Notes: generated by a model not told the origin, from the letters alone. Shown: positions 10,594 to 23,130, counted from the stretch's first letter. The stretch: 64,000 nt of DNA from Casuarina equisetifolia (GCA_028551475.1 CM052360.1:25118682-25182681), one strand, 5' to 3'. Numbers and translations: made by a program.

Positions 10594-12408
10594 ATGGAAG
10601 TTGAAGATTTCAGTCTATGGCATCACTTAATCTTTTGTGAAGAGTTGGCTAATGTTAGGTACCAGACCGAAATAATTTGTTGGGTGTGCGCAGCACCTGT
10701 GTCTGGATGTCTTGCATTCAAATGCTTGGAATGCGACTTTGTCCAGCATAAATCGTGCACTCAGCAACCGAACTTGATAGAAATGGACATCAAACATGAA
10801 ATTAGCAAAAGGCATCACTTGATCTTAAGTGAAGAAACAGAGAACAAAGGTACGGAGGAAGTAATTTGCTCGGGATGTGGAAAATTTGGAATTGGTCCCA
10901 CCTATAGATGCTCTTTCCCCCAATGTACTTTCCATCTTCATAAGTCATGTAATCAATTGCCTCATGCAATCCAGCACATCGTACACCCGAACCATATTCT
11001 TCTTCTTCAACTGCCATCATCACGGGTGTCTTGTGATCTTTGTGGGAAACATAGGAAAAAGGATCCCTTGCTTTATGGTTGTCGTCTTTGCAATTTCGAC
11101 GTGGACATCAAATGTCTTTCCCGTTGTAGAATCATTGACGATTGCTATCCACATGCTTTCATCATCAGTCGGAAGCCAAACAAGTTCACGTGTGAAGCAT
11201 GTGGTAAAGAAAGCGAGGATATCATCAGCATGTGTAGGAATTGTCGCGTCTGGACTCACAGATGGTGTACCCAATTTCCACCTACAATTAGAATTATATT
11301 TCATCATCATTTATTAATTCGCACCTATTGTCTTCGTGGAGTTAAGAAGTTGGAGAAAGCAATTTGCAAATTATGCTGCAAGAAGTTGAACGTAGACTGT
11401 GGAGCTTATTATTGTCAAGTATGTGATTACATTGTTCATATGATGTGTGCAATATTTAACATGAACGAGTCAACTATTAATTCAAAAGCCACTGAGTTCG
11501 ATGACTATACGGAGCATTTGGTTTATTTGGTTGAAGGATTGGATGTAGAGGAAGAGAAAACAGCTGCTGCTCATTTGAAGATTAAGCACTATAGTCATCC
11601 ACAACATGAATTAGTTCTCAACCATGAAGATCTTAGGAATGACAAGCGATGTGAGGCATGTATGCAATTTATTGTCTTTCCTCCATTTTACAATTGTGCG
11701 GATTGCAACATTTTTGTCCACAAGAGATGTGCTAAACTTCCCGAAACCATTAGGCGACTGCCATTTAACCAAAATCTACAGACGCTCACTTCGTTATCAT
11801 CGACAACCAAATTATTTGGGTGTTGTATGTGTAAGTGTTACCGTCATGGCCTTTTCTACACATCCGAAGGCAAAAACTATGACGTCCAGTGTTTTTTGAT
11901 TCCGGAAACTATTAGTCACGAAAGCCACGAACATTTGCTCCATGTTCCTACAATATCAGATAGAGGGTTTGAGGAAAATTGCATTGGTTGTGGTTGGACT
12001 ATTATTGAAACAGAACGGCGCTTAATGTGCTCAGATTGCAAGTTTTGTTTGTGTTTTAAATGTGCAATTCTTCCACTGGTAGCAAGATATAGATATCATG
12101 CACATCTTTTAAAACTCACCTATAAAAATGCAAGTGATTTGGAAGAATGTTATTGTCTAATTTGTGAAGAAAAAAGAGATCCCATGGATTGGTTTTATTC
12201 TTGTGAAGATTGTGATTTTGCAGTTCATATCCAATGTGTTATTGGTAGCCCCTTAAAAAGCGGAAGTCATGAGCATCCTGTAATACTTGTCGAAGAACCT
12301 GAGAACTCTCCTGAATGTCATTCATGTAAAAAAAGCATAAGAGATTATTTCTCTCTTGAATGTACTCAATGTAAATTTTGTTTTCACTTTACATGTTATT
12401 ATTCATAA
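10594..12408 (+). CDS. Intact multi-DC1-domain (Cys/His-rich C1 family) zinc-finger protein, 604 aa
   Basis: A single uninterrupted frame from ATG 10,594 to TAA. It encodes ten tandem DC1/C1_2 repeats with roughly the pattern H-x-H...C-x2-C...Y-x-C-x2-C-x-F-x-[LV]-H-x2-C. Approximate positions are 10-55, 74-119, 131-174, 187-225, 237-285, 335-379, 394-433, 445-490, 502-548 and 559-601. A charged linker (about 290-334) separates repeats 5 and 6. Repeat 7 is degenerate: it lacks the leading His pair and the second C-x2-C, with YTSEGKNYDVQC in place. Repeat 3 has Asp171 in the His position and repeat 8 has a Cys there. No signal peptide or membrane segment is seen. The family is plant-specific, binds zinc and is linked to hormone and stress signalling in a few studied members. 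The exact role here is unknown. Intronless coding is usual for the family. The preceding bases GATAAAG/ATGG suit a plant start. Confidence 0.92.
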   Translation: MEVEDFSLWHHLIFCEELANVRYQTEIICWVCAAPVSGCLAFKCLECDFVQHKSCTQQPNLIEMDIKHEISKRHHLILSEETENKGTEEVICSGCGKFGIGPTYRCSFPQCTFHLHKSCNQLPHAIQHIVHPNHILLLQLPSSRVSCDLCGKHRKKDPLLYGCRLCNFDVDIKCLSRCRIIDDCYPHAFIISRKPNKFTCEACGKESEDIISMCRNCRVWTHRWCTQFPPTIRIIFHHHLLIRTYCLRGVKKLEKAICKLCCKKLNVDCGAYYCQVCDYIVHMMCAIFNMNESTINSKATEFDDYTEHLVYLVEGLDVEEEKTAAAHLKIKHYSHPQHELVLNHEDLRNDKRCEACMQFIVFPPFYNCADCNIFVHKRCAKLPETIRRLPFNQNLQTLTSLSSTTKLFGCCMCKCYRHGLFYTSEGKNYDVQCFLIPETISHESHEHLLHVPTISDRGFEENCIGCGWTIIETERRLMCSDCKFCLCFKCAILPLVARYRYHAHLLKLTYKNASDLEECYCLICEEKRDPMDWFYSCEDCDFAVHIQCVIGSPLKSGSHEHPVILVEEPENSPECHSCKKSIRDYFSLECTQCKFCFHFTCYYS

Positions 12409-13107
12409 CTATAATATAATGTAAGTTTCTCAAATGTTTGGTAACAAAAAATAGAATAGTTTCTTTTCTTCTAGCTAGTTGAAATGAATAATGTTTTGAT
12501 ATGCTTTCTTATATCAGTTTGTTTTCATATGTAGTTCATTTTTGGTATTGGAAATAACTTTTACGTCTCTCTAGCTTATATCTATTAATATTATTTTTTT
12601 TGGTTTAACATGTCAAAGACAAACTTATAAACTTTTTTTTTTCAAATTTCATTTTATAACTCTCAATACTACAGATATCACTCAATTGAGTTCTATTGGT
12701 TCTTGTAAATAAATTTTTTTTGAAAATGAACTAAAAAGTAAGGGGGTCTTTAATCTACAATATGTTCATCTTATTTAATTTTGAACTAATAAGTGAGATT
12801 AGAAAATCAATTACCTTATTTACCATTAATAATACTAAATCAATGGATATTATAACAAATGGAATTTAGATAAACAAACATGCATTATTATCCTGAGATT
12901 AGGAAGTATTTATCACAAAAGGCAAGTATTTATAAGATATCACATTTCAAGAACAAAACTAATAATAAAATTTTTAGAATAAAAAAGTTATTACAAATAA
13001 GGAAGTGAAGGCCATAGAGCTCGAAAACCTATGATTGGTTAGTAATTTCTTCTTGTATGCTATTACTTGCATTGTAATTATTTCCTGCATCTTTCCAATC
13101 AAACGAT
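12409..13107. other. 3' flank of the intact DC1 gene
   Basis: AT-rich and without genes. From about 12,530 to 12,990 it aligns weakly with the DC1 3'-flank blocks at 2,745-2,960 and 52,920-53,120, for example TGTCAAAGACAAA near 12,612. Polyadenylation is likely in the first 100 bases, which hold several AATAAT/AATATAA stretches, but no single site can be chosen. Confidence 0.55.
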
Positions 13108-13330
13108 TCTTAATCATAGAACTTGGATGGAAACTACATTCTCTTTGTAGTCTTTAATTGCACTTCATTCTCATCAAAAGCAGCTAGTTTATTTTTCTCC
13201 TCATACAAAATTAGATTAAGTAAGAAGATACTAAATAAATTGTTTTCATTTTTTCTCAAACTTAGGCCAATAAAATGTGCCTATTAAATTTCTAAAATTA
13301 CAAAGGCTAGACTTGACAATGTGCAGCTTT
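13108..13330. repeat. Direct repeat left of the dolichol-kinase-like fragment
   Basis: Begins TAGAACTTGGATGGAAAC and matches 16,643-16,860 in the same orientation over about 220-245 bp with moderate divergence. Shared landmarks are the ATAAATTGTTTTCAT and AATTAC[AG]AAGGCTA stretches. The pair brackets the three dolichol-kinase-like exons. No termini typical of a transposon are evident. Confidence 0.7.
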
Positions 13331-13344
13331 GAAATATTGATTTT

Positions 13345-15234
13345 CCAAATCCGACTTCAGCACTATAACGAGATATTTTTGGGACAGCAGGTGTTTGCTA
13401 TTAATTTAGAGCAGAATCTTGATTGAGATTGGTTTACCAAGAGATAGTATTCCAAGAGCAGCACTTAAGAACATGAATGTCACGAGAGGATAAGTTTTAA
13501 GTAGCTAGCATTTCTTTTCTTCAGTTTTAAAAGCATCCTTCAATAATCCATGCCATACTACAGCACTGTCGAGGGGGTAATGTGCATGCGAAAATGGTTG
13601 TGTGCTATCTTTTTCAGAGAAATGTCCGCCAGCCACAGGAGCATTGGCGTCCTTTCTTGTTGGCATGATGAAATTTCGAAGACTTTGGAATTACAACTGT
13701 TTTCGACCAAATATTCAAAAGTCGTAACGAGTGAAGTCGCAAATGGAGTTAACCCGTTAAATTTAACACCCTCGTATTATATCGTTTAGACTTTGGGACC
13801 AGCAACAGAACGGAAGAAAATGGCTCCTAACAATGTATACGAAAAACTGGGTCACCAGAGCCTCTCATGATATATCATCACACAGCACGATTATATTCTA
13901 GCGTGAGAACCCCAACTTTGTTTCTTGAGCTTGTGAGTAGCCAGGTAAAAATTACTGGCCTATGATCATGTATTTCTTTGTGCGGATAGACTTTATGCGT
14001 CCATGAATCCAATGCTGATTGCCTAGGTTTTTACGTTGGGCAAGCTTAATTTTTCTTAAACTCGGGTGATCTGACCTGACTGCAGGTTCGGTGGGACAAA
14101 AGAGGCTTGAACAACCTAAAAGGCTCGTAACACTTCCAGGAATTTCTTCTGGACATTGGTTTATACGACTATTACTCGATAGTGCCCTGCTCCGCGAGAA
14201 CTACAAACATCAGACATATTCATCTCATTCGTATGAAACAAGAAGTTCATACCATCTCATTTCATAATAAGTTACCATCAAAGAAATTAATCTCCGTGTA
14301 CGGAAAGGCTATGTGTCTCCTTGGCGCTTACAAAATTTTAGAAATCACGTAAACATTCATATTTGGCCAAAATTCAGATAGCTGTCCAAAACGCACCAAG
14401 ACTTCGACCAAATTGGAAGATGCAGGTATACTTTACTTGTCGTAGCCAATACGACATATCTTGGTAATTGACCAAAACGGAACGAAATTCTTGTCATTAC
14501 CTACCAACTTTCCCTAAAAAGCTTATAGATAGCAAGAATTATTTTTGATCCTTTCATTAAGTTTCATAATCATGCGAACATTGTCATAAAATAGCAGCAA
14601 AATTATGTCGGATCTCAAATGTATGGCTTACCCATCAATCAGAATCATAATTTTATCTCAGATCTCATACATATAGTTCCATCATGACTATAAATATTTT
14701 TATCTCAGATCTCAAACATATGTCCTCTACATAGATGTAAGAAACACAGCTTTCAAAAGACAAACAAAATTCATATACCAGACAGAAGTAAGAACCATGA
14801 AAAAATTACGTTAACAACTAAATTTTATTGCAAAATACTGACAATTATTTCTATTTATCGTCTCTACAATGTGATCACCTCCCTCAACCACATAAAGAAA
14901 AATTCAAAAAAAAAAAAAGTATGTATATAAAGACTCAATCTCACTGGAAAAATTATTGCTCTTTTATAATTTGTAGATGAGCAGGTGGGACTCACCCTTA
15001 AAAAATTGCCAAGAAAGACCTACTATTACAGTGTGGAAAGTAACTTAACCCTAAACCTAAACCAGAAACCAAGATGACCAATAAAGAATATGGCATATGA
15101 CAGGTTGTTAGCATGCTCTAATGGTGGATTGGCTATATTACACCAACAATGTGCTCATGAAGCACATAGTAACGAATCATGGAAGTTTAAGGCACTATTA
15201 GTATATATACCTTTGGGAAGACTGGAAGCCACAT
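13345..15234. other. Gene-free stretch downstream (minus sense) of the dolichol-kinase-like exons
   Basis: No frame with recognisable protein similarity. The part nearest 15,234 would be 3' untranslated region for the minus-strand exons. A local imperfect reiteration of TCTCAGATCTCA occurs at 14,600-14,720. The 80-codon frame at 13,550 has no motif and is not called. Confidence 0.5.
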
Positions 15235-16024
15235 TTACAGACTCAGAAGGCTATAGAACACCAGTGGTATGAACGCGTTGTCCAGTTGTGCCGTATAGGC
15301 TTCCAACAAACCACTCACGGTCACGGCTAGTAGAAGAGAGTACCAATTCTGCAACATTGGCACGGAGAAAATAAATAAACCAAACAAGAAGGCAACAAAC
15401 AAATATCAAATTTTCTTCACTAGAGTTATCCAAATATCTTCATCATTTCCATTACACTCTTGTTTTATTTTGTTTGTTTTTCTTACTTTTCCCTTCTTTG
15501 GGTGTTGAGGGTTTTTTTTTTAATTAAAAAAAATAGCAAGAGGGGTGGTTGAACAAGTAAGGTTGCTAGGGAGTAGGGGAATTTGGAATATGGTACAGGC
15601 ATAAAGAGAAGTCCTCGATAAAATATCTCTCAGTTTTGAACCCATGAACCACAGGCATAAGGCATCCACTTAAGTACAGAGTCAAGAAAACAATATTCCT
15701 GATATGTGCAACCATAAAAAAGACAGACCCACAAGAGGGAGGGTGTTAAAACCTGACTAAGAATATATCCAGTAGATGCTAGAAGTGGAACCAAAACTGA
15801 ACAAGCAGCCAGGACAGATGTTATACCAGCTGCAGTCCCTTCAATGGTTTTCTCTAGCAAGTGGAAAGAGTACCACACAAATTAGAAACACAGTAAAAGT
15901 TTGGATTATGCCAAAAATAAGGCAAAGACAGTTTAGAATGTAGACAGAAAAGTAGGCTTTGGGGATACTTACTGCCAGTTTTGCTCCACCTAAGAACACC
16001 ATATTTGTGGCCAACCATTGATGC
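15235..16024 (-). pseudogene. C-terminal exons of dolichol kinase (EVAN/DOLK type), gene fragment
   Basis: Three exons read on the minus strand with correct splice phases. Exon 15,973-16,024 (ASMVGHKYGVLRWSKTGK) has acceptor ..CTCCAG and donor GTAAGTATCC. Exon 15,753-15,853 (KTIEGTAAGITSVLAACSVL onward to ILSQ) has acceptor TTGCTAG and donor GTTTTAAC. Exon 15,235-15,348 (NWYSLLLAVTVSGLLEAYTA onward to SLLSL, stop) has acceptor GTTGCAG. Together they give an 88-residue uninterrupted C-terminus matching, from memory of the family, the last membrane segments and catalytic region of plant dolichol kinase. That enzyme is the ER enzyme that uses CTP to phosphorylate dolichol for N-glycosylation. 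The preceding exons, which should carry about 480 residues, were not found up to 27 kb. Either the fragment was captured or truncated, or the gene continues through a very large intron. I favour a fragment, although no stop or frameshift is present. Confidence 0.7.
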
Positions 16025-16068
16025 CTGGAGCATTAAAGGAAAACTATTCAAGAATTCTGTCACTTTTT

Positions 16069-16640
16069 CTACGCTTTGTCTCTTCCATAAGAAACTTTAT
16101 TTACCCATTTCCTGTTTATTAAACTGAAAGAAAAAAAAATGATAACAAGGAAAACAAACATTTTCGAGCAATGTATAAAAGTATCCCAATGACATGATTT
16201 TTTCTTGTGCTGAACTTCTAGCTCGACAGGTTCGAAACCTTTAATTTGCATCTCTATAAGAGAGATCAATCTAAAGAAGAAATTTAAATCAAAAGATAAG
16301 TCGCAAAATGCAGTACAGCTTGCAAGCACAGTCAATCTTCTATCGGAATAATAACACCATACAAGATGGCTCATATTTAAAATTAGCAAAGGAGAGCTAA
16401 CAATTTAAGAATCCAAATCCGTGTCACAGCGCACAGAATTGAACAAAACGCTTCACCTAGTTTAGAGTCTATACATAAAGTTATAATGTAAGATAGTCTA
16501 TATTGTACTATTATGGTAAAGAGTGTATTACAGTATAAATGTTCAATGGTATGTTGCTAAGATATGTATATAGTTCATTGAATGTGTATGTATCAGTTGT
16601 TGTATTTTTCCCACAAATGATATACAATTCCCATTTTAAG
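16069..16640. other. No gene recognised upstream (minus sense) of the dolichol-kinase-like exons
   Basis: I looked here for the next upstream exon of dolichol kinase, which should end just before ASMVGH, and did not find it. The 106-codon minus frame at 16,069-16,389 has low-complexity hydrophobic content and no family motif. Confidence 0.4.
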
Positions 16641-16642
16641 TA

Positions 16643-16860
16643 TCATAATAGAACTTGGATGGAAACCCTATCTTTCTAGCATTTAGTTGTACATCATTTT
16701 CATCAAACTCATTTAATCCACCTTTTTCCTCATTTGGAATTAGATGAAGTTGGGAAACCCAAATAAATTGTTTTCATTTCTATTTTCTTAAACTTAGATT
16801 AATAAAATATTCCTATTAATGTTTTAAAATTACGAAGGCTAAACTTTAACGATTTGAATA
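16643..16860. repeat. Direct repeat right of the dolichol-kinase-like fragment
   Basis: Second copy of the 13,108-13,330 repeat in the same orientation, about 3.53 kb away. Confidence 0.7.
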
Positions 16861-16937
16861 TCTAATTTATTGCCTACTCCAAAACTATACAGTATACATG
16901 CTTTTGAAATAGGAGTTCCTTCATCCGAATCATCAAA

Positions 16938-17590
16938 TTATATAGCTCCCAACTCCATTGCAACAATCGAATCATCTTTTTCCAATCTTTGTTGGATGCA
17001 ATCCGATGAACACTTGACCAAGATAATAATTTTAGGAAATTTTGAATCAATTGGTGTCAAGTGATATATGCACAATATGATATTGACAATGAAGTCTTGT
17101 TCTTCTTTGAACTTTTCTGTAGAACTCCCAATAAGAAAACCACTGTTTAGCATTACGATAACCAATAATTTTGCCGGTAGGCTGTTTTGATGGGAATGAA
17201 CTAATGAAATCTCTCCCTAGTATAGTTGTAACTTCACTTTGCCCACTAGAAGAATCTACATGCAAAGAATTTGAAGCAGTGAAGCAATTCCATCAACCAT
17301 ATTATAAATAAGGTAACACTGAATATTTCTACCTATAAAAGAACCATCCCCACCAGACAATTCCTTTTTAAGTATGTGACAACTCTTTTGTAAATACTCA
17401 CAATCTTCATCAATCTTACTTTTACCTTCATAGCTATCATTAGCAATATTACTATCTTCTAGGAGCAAGCTACTATCATCAAATAGCTGAGGATTACTAC
17501 TTATACCAATTGACACTTTCATCTTGGTCCATGATGACAAAGGTTTGACCCCAACTACAACAATGTCACCTTCAACTTGCAACAAAAAGT
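16938..17590 (-). pseudogene. Coding-like minus-strand relic of unknown family
   Basis: Three overlapping minus-strand frames (17,585-17,256; 17,265-17,047; 17,165-16,938) have protein-like composition: VEGDIVVVGVKPLSSWTKMK, then a Ser/Asp-rich stretch, then IIGYRNAKQWFSYWEFYRKV, then GSSTEKFKEEQDF. The continuity across frames suggests a decayed exon or exons with frameshifts. I do not recognise the family and propose no function. It lies on the same strand as, and upstream of, the dolichol-kinase-like exons, but does not resemble that enzyme. Confidence 0.35.
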
Positions 17591-17599
17591 AACGAACTA

Positions 17600-18237
17600 T
17601 GGAAAAACAATCCCAATGGCAATACTTGGAGGATTATTTATCATAGTCTAGCAATAGTTACATTCAATAAGAGTGTCATTTTATACAACTAGTAGGTCTA
17701 TGCTTGTTGTCAAAATAAAACAAAAGCACATCAACAACCTCCCTTTAAAAAGCATGTAGCATAAGAATATGGTTAGAATTGGTAAAACCAAAATCCAACT
17801 ACTTCAATTAAATGTCAAATTGGGGAAGAATCAATAGGCAAGGACTAAAAGGGAGATGAAGATTTCATAGCGTAAAGTGCATAGTCTAGACTTATAGCTT
17901 TATTTTGGGAAATGATTCCATTTATTAGAACACTCATTGGTACATCATTAATTTTGCAATAAGCCAACAAGAAAAACAATAAAGTATTGCACATCATTAT
18001 TGAGGAATCTTATATACAAGACAACTAAGAAAAAACTTAAAACCATATTTTTTTTCTTTAAGAACAATGTAACTAACCTCGAATTTATTGTAAACATTAA
18101 CTTAAAAAAAAAAGAAGCTCTAAAAGCATTCCTTTTCTAAAATAGAAAATAACAAATGAGACAACATTTTCTCATTCCTTAGGAGCACATAAGCATAGAA
18201 TGTCTCATTTAAAAACCTCTAAGGGCTAGTGTGGATC

Positions 18238-18272
<35 letters not shown>

Positions 18273-19250
18273 GAGGCCTCAACATGAGGCAAAGGAAACA
18301 TATCCTTGTTTGTAAGCAATCCTCTATAAGTGAGTGGTTTAGGATAAGATTGTGAAATCACTCTTCCAACAAAATCAAATACATTATGATATAAGGTTTA
18401 TTATGGGTTTATGAAATCCTCTTGTTCACCAATATGCATTATAGGCATAAAATAATAACCAATGGTTGATACTCCATTTACTCCATGCTCATTTGATTGA
18501 CATATGTCATCTCCTTGCTACTTTGATGACAAACTTCTTAAGGATATGGTTATATGATTAAAAGTTCCATAATCCCCTACATACTCTAATGCTTCCCCAT
18601 ACATTTCATTCACTGTACCATAAGGAGTTAAAAGATAAAGATATAATGGAAGAAAATGACAATCAATCCAAATAGGTTGAATACTTTGTGTAGGAGCTAA
18701 GGTAAAATCCTATTTGAAAAAGGCATCCTAACATCTACTTAAGTCATTAATGTTAGGTGGAACAAAAAATAAGGGGCTTCTAGTTGTAACCCAGAAATAA
18801 TTCATGTATATATTTCACATAAACATGAAAATAAAGTAAATACTAAATAAGCTAGAAGGTGCCAAAATAAAGATACTATTTCCAAAGTTTTGCCTAGACA
18901 AGATATGCCTATTGCATAGAGTGAGAATTAAAGTGTAAAAAGTAACTTGAGTCTAACCACACTAAGTAGGAATTAATGTGGTGTGAAATGGCATAAGATA
19001 GCAATGTGTTAGGATGCTAATTGCTTAGCAAACCTTACAAGGCCATATAATTCCTAGCATTAATATCAATTTACCTAATTTAACTTAAAGCATTATTGCA
19101 TTTATGCATCCAAATTATTGTATGTAATCAAGTTGCTAATTGGCATCTTCTTCCCTTAATTTGCATTATACAAGAGTAGACTTTCATTATTTGTTTTCGA
19201 TGAATTAATAGTTGTCTTCAAGTTGCTGATTCATGAGATGCTCTAAGAGT
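17600..19250. other. AT-rich gene-free stretch
   Basis: No supported gene. It contains a dinucleotide (AT)n run followed by poly-T at about 18,238-18,270. Only short, stop-rich frames are present. Confidence 0.5.
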
Positions 19251-22200
19251 ACAACAAATATCAAAATCTATGCTTTAGAACTTAAGCTTATGAACATTAA
19301 AACCAACTAATCAATTCCTTCAATTGCAAAACTTGTGAACATTGAAAAAAACTAATCAATTCCTTCAATTGTGAAACTATGTAGAAGAATTGTCATTTGA
19401 TTAAAAAAATAAAATCAACCAAATCATCTAGGCTATTTCCATTGTTTTTCTTTCAAACTTGTATTATATACAATCACTCACAAATTGCTAGAAAAATCAA
19501 GACCTATACTTTTCACTTTTCTCTTGTATTGGACAAACCAAATTTCCCTTCATTGACATAAAAGGTAGCCTATAAGTTGAATTATTAATGAGCAACCTAT
19601 TCAAGCTTATTTGAAAAATCAAACAAGACCAAATCAAATGCATGTGCCATATCTTCTTGTAACTTTGCTTTTCTTGTCTTCTTTTCCTCTATAGCATATA
19701 TAGAAGGCAATGACTTTCAGAGGCAAGGGACAAGTTAATCATGGCTCTATGGGAATGCGATGGGAAGCCAAAGTGATGCTTTGGTCAAACTTTCTTTTAT
19801 TATCTTTCCATCCCTTAAGATAGACATACTCTAACTAGACCTTCCCATTTAAAGCAAAGGAGTCACTTAAACCTTTGATGATACCTATAAAAATCAATCT
19901 ATCATAGTCCTCAATGCAAAAAGGATGCTTGTAACACATCTTATATACGGATGAAAGTTCCTTGAGATACATACATCCTTATGAATTTTTTAGCAAATTT
20001 TTCAACATATGTTTCAACCCCTCCATAGAATGGTATATCTAATGAATAGCAAGTATAACATCTTCATAAAAAGACTTTGCAACCATATTAGGAGTAACAC
20101 AACCTTTCTCATGAGCCAAACTATGTTAATCCCAAACATCATTACTTATTACAATAAATAGAGGATGGACATAAACTTCAAAAGGCATAATAAGGATTAT
20201 CTTATGTCTAGGATCCTTAAGTTGTTAATGGGTCAAAGCAATCTTTATCCCTGAACATCAATGTGATAATTTTACAGTAATGCTAGTAATTGGATAGACA
20301 AAGCTTATAAACCATATTGACATTGTTAGAAGTATTTTTCCTTAAGATTAGATTTTTTGACAACCTTCCCTACTATCCATAAAAATCTACTAAAATCTGC
20401 ATACGTAATGTTTTTCAAACTACATGGAACAATTGTCATTTGGTTAAAAAAAATAAAATTAACCAAATCATTTATGTTATTTCCATTGTTTTCTTATTAA
20501 ACAAGAATTATATATAGACACTTGCAAATTTCTAGAAAAAGCAAAACCTATCATTTTTCACTTTTTTCTTTTTTTTTTTTTGTATTGGATGAACAAAATT
20601 TCCCTCCACTGACATCAAAAGTAGCCTATATGTTGAATTATTGATGAACAATCTAGTTAAACTTGTTTGAAAAATCAAATATGACCGAATCAAATCCATG
20701 GGCCATATTATCTTGTAAATTTTCTTTTCTTGTCTTCTTTTTGTATAAAGAATATGTAGAAGGGTAGTAAGTTTAAGAGGTAAGAAACATGCTAATCATG
20801 GCTCTGTAGGAGTGCGATGGGAAGGAAAGGGGGTGCTCTAGTCAAACTTTCTTTTGTTGTCCCTTCATCCCCTAAGATTTACAAACTCTCACTATCCCTT
20901 CCCACTCAAAGCAAAGGAGTGACCCAAACCCTTAATGATACTCACAAGTTTCAATCTATCATAGTATTTAATATACAGGGGATGCTTGTAACATGTCTAA
21001 TATAGGGAAGAAACTTTCTTGAAATACACATTTCCTTTATAAATTTTCAGCAAATTTTTTAACTGATGCTTCAATCCCTCCGTAGAATGGCATATCTAGT
21101 GAATAACATGTAAAACATCTTCATAAAAAGACTTTATAACCATATTATTAGCAACAAGCCTTTCTTGCGAGCCAAATTAGGCCAGTCTCAAACATCATTA
21201 CTTACACCAATAAGTTAAAGATGGACATAAATTCCAAAAAGTATAACAAAGATTATCTTATGTCTAAGATCTTTAAGTTGGTAAAAGGCCAAAGCACTCA
21301 CCGTCCCTAGAGATCAACATGATAAACTCACATTGAAGTAGGTGATTGGATGTAGAAAGCATCTCAACCATAATGTCATTGGCAAAAAAATTCTTCCTCC
21401 TACCTAGAACATCAATAAGCTTAATGTTAGCTTTTTGACAACCTTTCCTAACGTTTGTGAAGAATCTACTAAAATCTACATACATAATGTTTGATTTTTT
21501 AAACTACATAGAATAACTATCATTTGGTAAAAAAGAAAAAAATTCAACTAAATCATTTAGATTGTTTCCATTGTTTTCTTTTCAAATTGGAATTATATAC
21601 ATGCACTTATAAATTGCTAGAAAAATCAAAATATGTCCTTCTCACTTTTCTCTTGTGTTGAATGAACCAAATTTTCCTTTATTGACATAAAAGGCAACCT
21701 ATAAGTAGAATTATTGATGAACAATCTATTCAGGCTTGTTCGAAAAATCAAACACGACCAAATCAAACATATGTGCCGTATCATCTTGTGAATTTACTTT
21801 TCTTATCTTCTTTTCCTCTAAAGCATATGTAGAAGGGTAGTAACCTTGAGAGGCAAAGTATAAGCTGATCATGGCTCTATGGTAGTGCAATGGGAAGCCA
21901 AGGTAGTTCTCTAGTCAAACTTTCTTTTGTTATCCCTTCATCCCCTAAGATAGACATACTTCAATTGGCCTTTCCTACTTAAAGCAAAGAAGTCACTTAA
22001 ACCCTTGATGATACCCAGAAGCTTCAATCTATTATAGTCTCCAATACAAAGAGGATGCCTACAATATGTTTGATATAGGGAATGAACTTCTTAGAGATAC
22101 ACGCTTCCTTTATGATTTTTCAGCAATTTTTTTAATTGACGCTTCAATCCCCCTATAGAATGGTATATCTAATGAATAATAGATAGAAAATTTTTATAAA

Positions 22201-22560
22201 AAGACTTTGTAACCATATTAAAAGTAACATAGCCTTTCTCATAAGCCAAACTAGGCCAATCCCAAATATCATTACTTATACTAGTAAGCTGAGGATGGAC
22301 ATAAATTCCAAAAGTTATAAAAAGGATTATCTTATGTCTAAGGTCTTTAGGTTGACAAAAGGCCAAAGTAATCTCTGTCCTTAGAGATCAACATGATAAT
22401 CTTAAGTTGATGCTAGTTATTAGATGAACAAAGCATACCTACCATAATGGCATTGTTAGAAGCATTCTTCCTCTTACTTGGAACATCAATAAGCTTAATA
22501 TCAGCTTTTTAACAACCCTCCCTAACACCCTTGAAGAATTTACTAAAATTTACATATGTA
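19250..22560. repeat. Tandem repeat of about 1.07 kb, three copies
   Basis: The marker TACTAAAATCT recurs near 20,388 and 21,466, with a diverged form near 22,540. The marker AGAAGG[GC] followed by AGAGG[CT]AA recurs near 19,701, 20,757 and 21,829. Spacing is therefore about 1,056-1,078 bp. Copies are clearly diverged. The first about 220 bp of each (for example 19,250-19,520) is homologous to the 459-bp satellite at 26,808-41,806. Minus-strand frames such as 21,485-21,273 and 22,366-22,169 hint that the unit derives from a once-coding sequence, but I cannot name it. Confidence 0.8.
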
Positions 22561-23130
22561 AACACCGTAACAACTCCTTTAGTTACTTTCTTCATAACTT
22601 TTTTAATGTTCTTTGTAGCTTTTAAAGGGTTAACATCTTATGGAATAGGGCAATTCTCCATGTCCTAAAATATAGAAATAGATTTTCAACTTACATGGCT
22701 TAAAGAATGTTCAACAATCTTCATCTTTAACAAAATTGTATTTGTAATATTTTCTGCATAGGTGTAGACATATATGTCACAAAACATAGCAAGCATTACA
22801 ATAAAAGCATTTCAATATAGCACAATTGAGATAATCTCCACAACATAATAGGGGGAGAGAAAAGGGAAAGCTTAACAAACAGAGGACTAAAATTAAAAAG
22901 AACTATCATAAGGAAAATCAACTAATTATCACTTTCCTGTCATAATAATACAGTTTTAGTAATAAACAAGTCCCAATTTCTTATCAATACAGTAATTATA
23001 GAGTAAAAAGCAATCTAGCTTTTGAAAATCAATGTCTAAGTACCAAACATATATAGTCTAAATGCAATAGAAAGAATTAACAAGCTTTAATTTTTTTTTT
23101 GTTTTGTACTTTCTTCTTTAAGGGGGTGGA
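22560..23130. other. AT-rich spacer between tandem arrays
   Basis: No gene or clear repeat seen. Confidence 0.4.
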
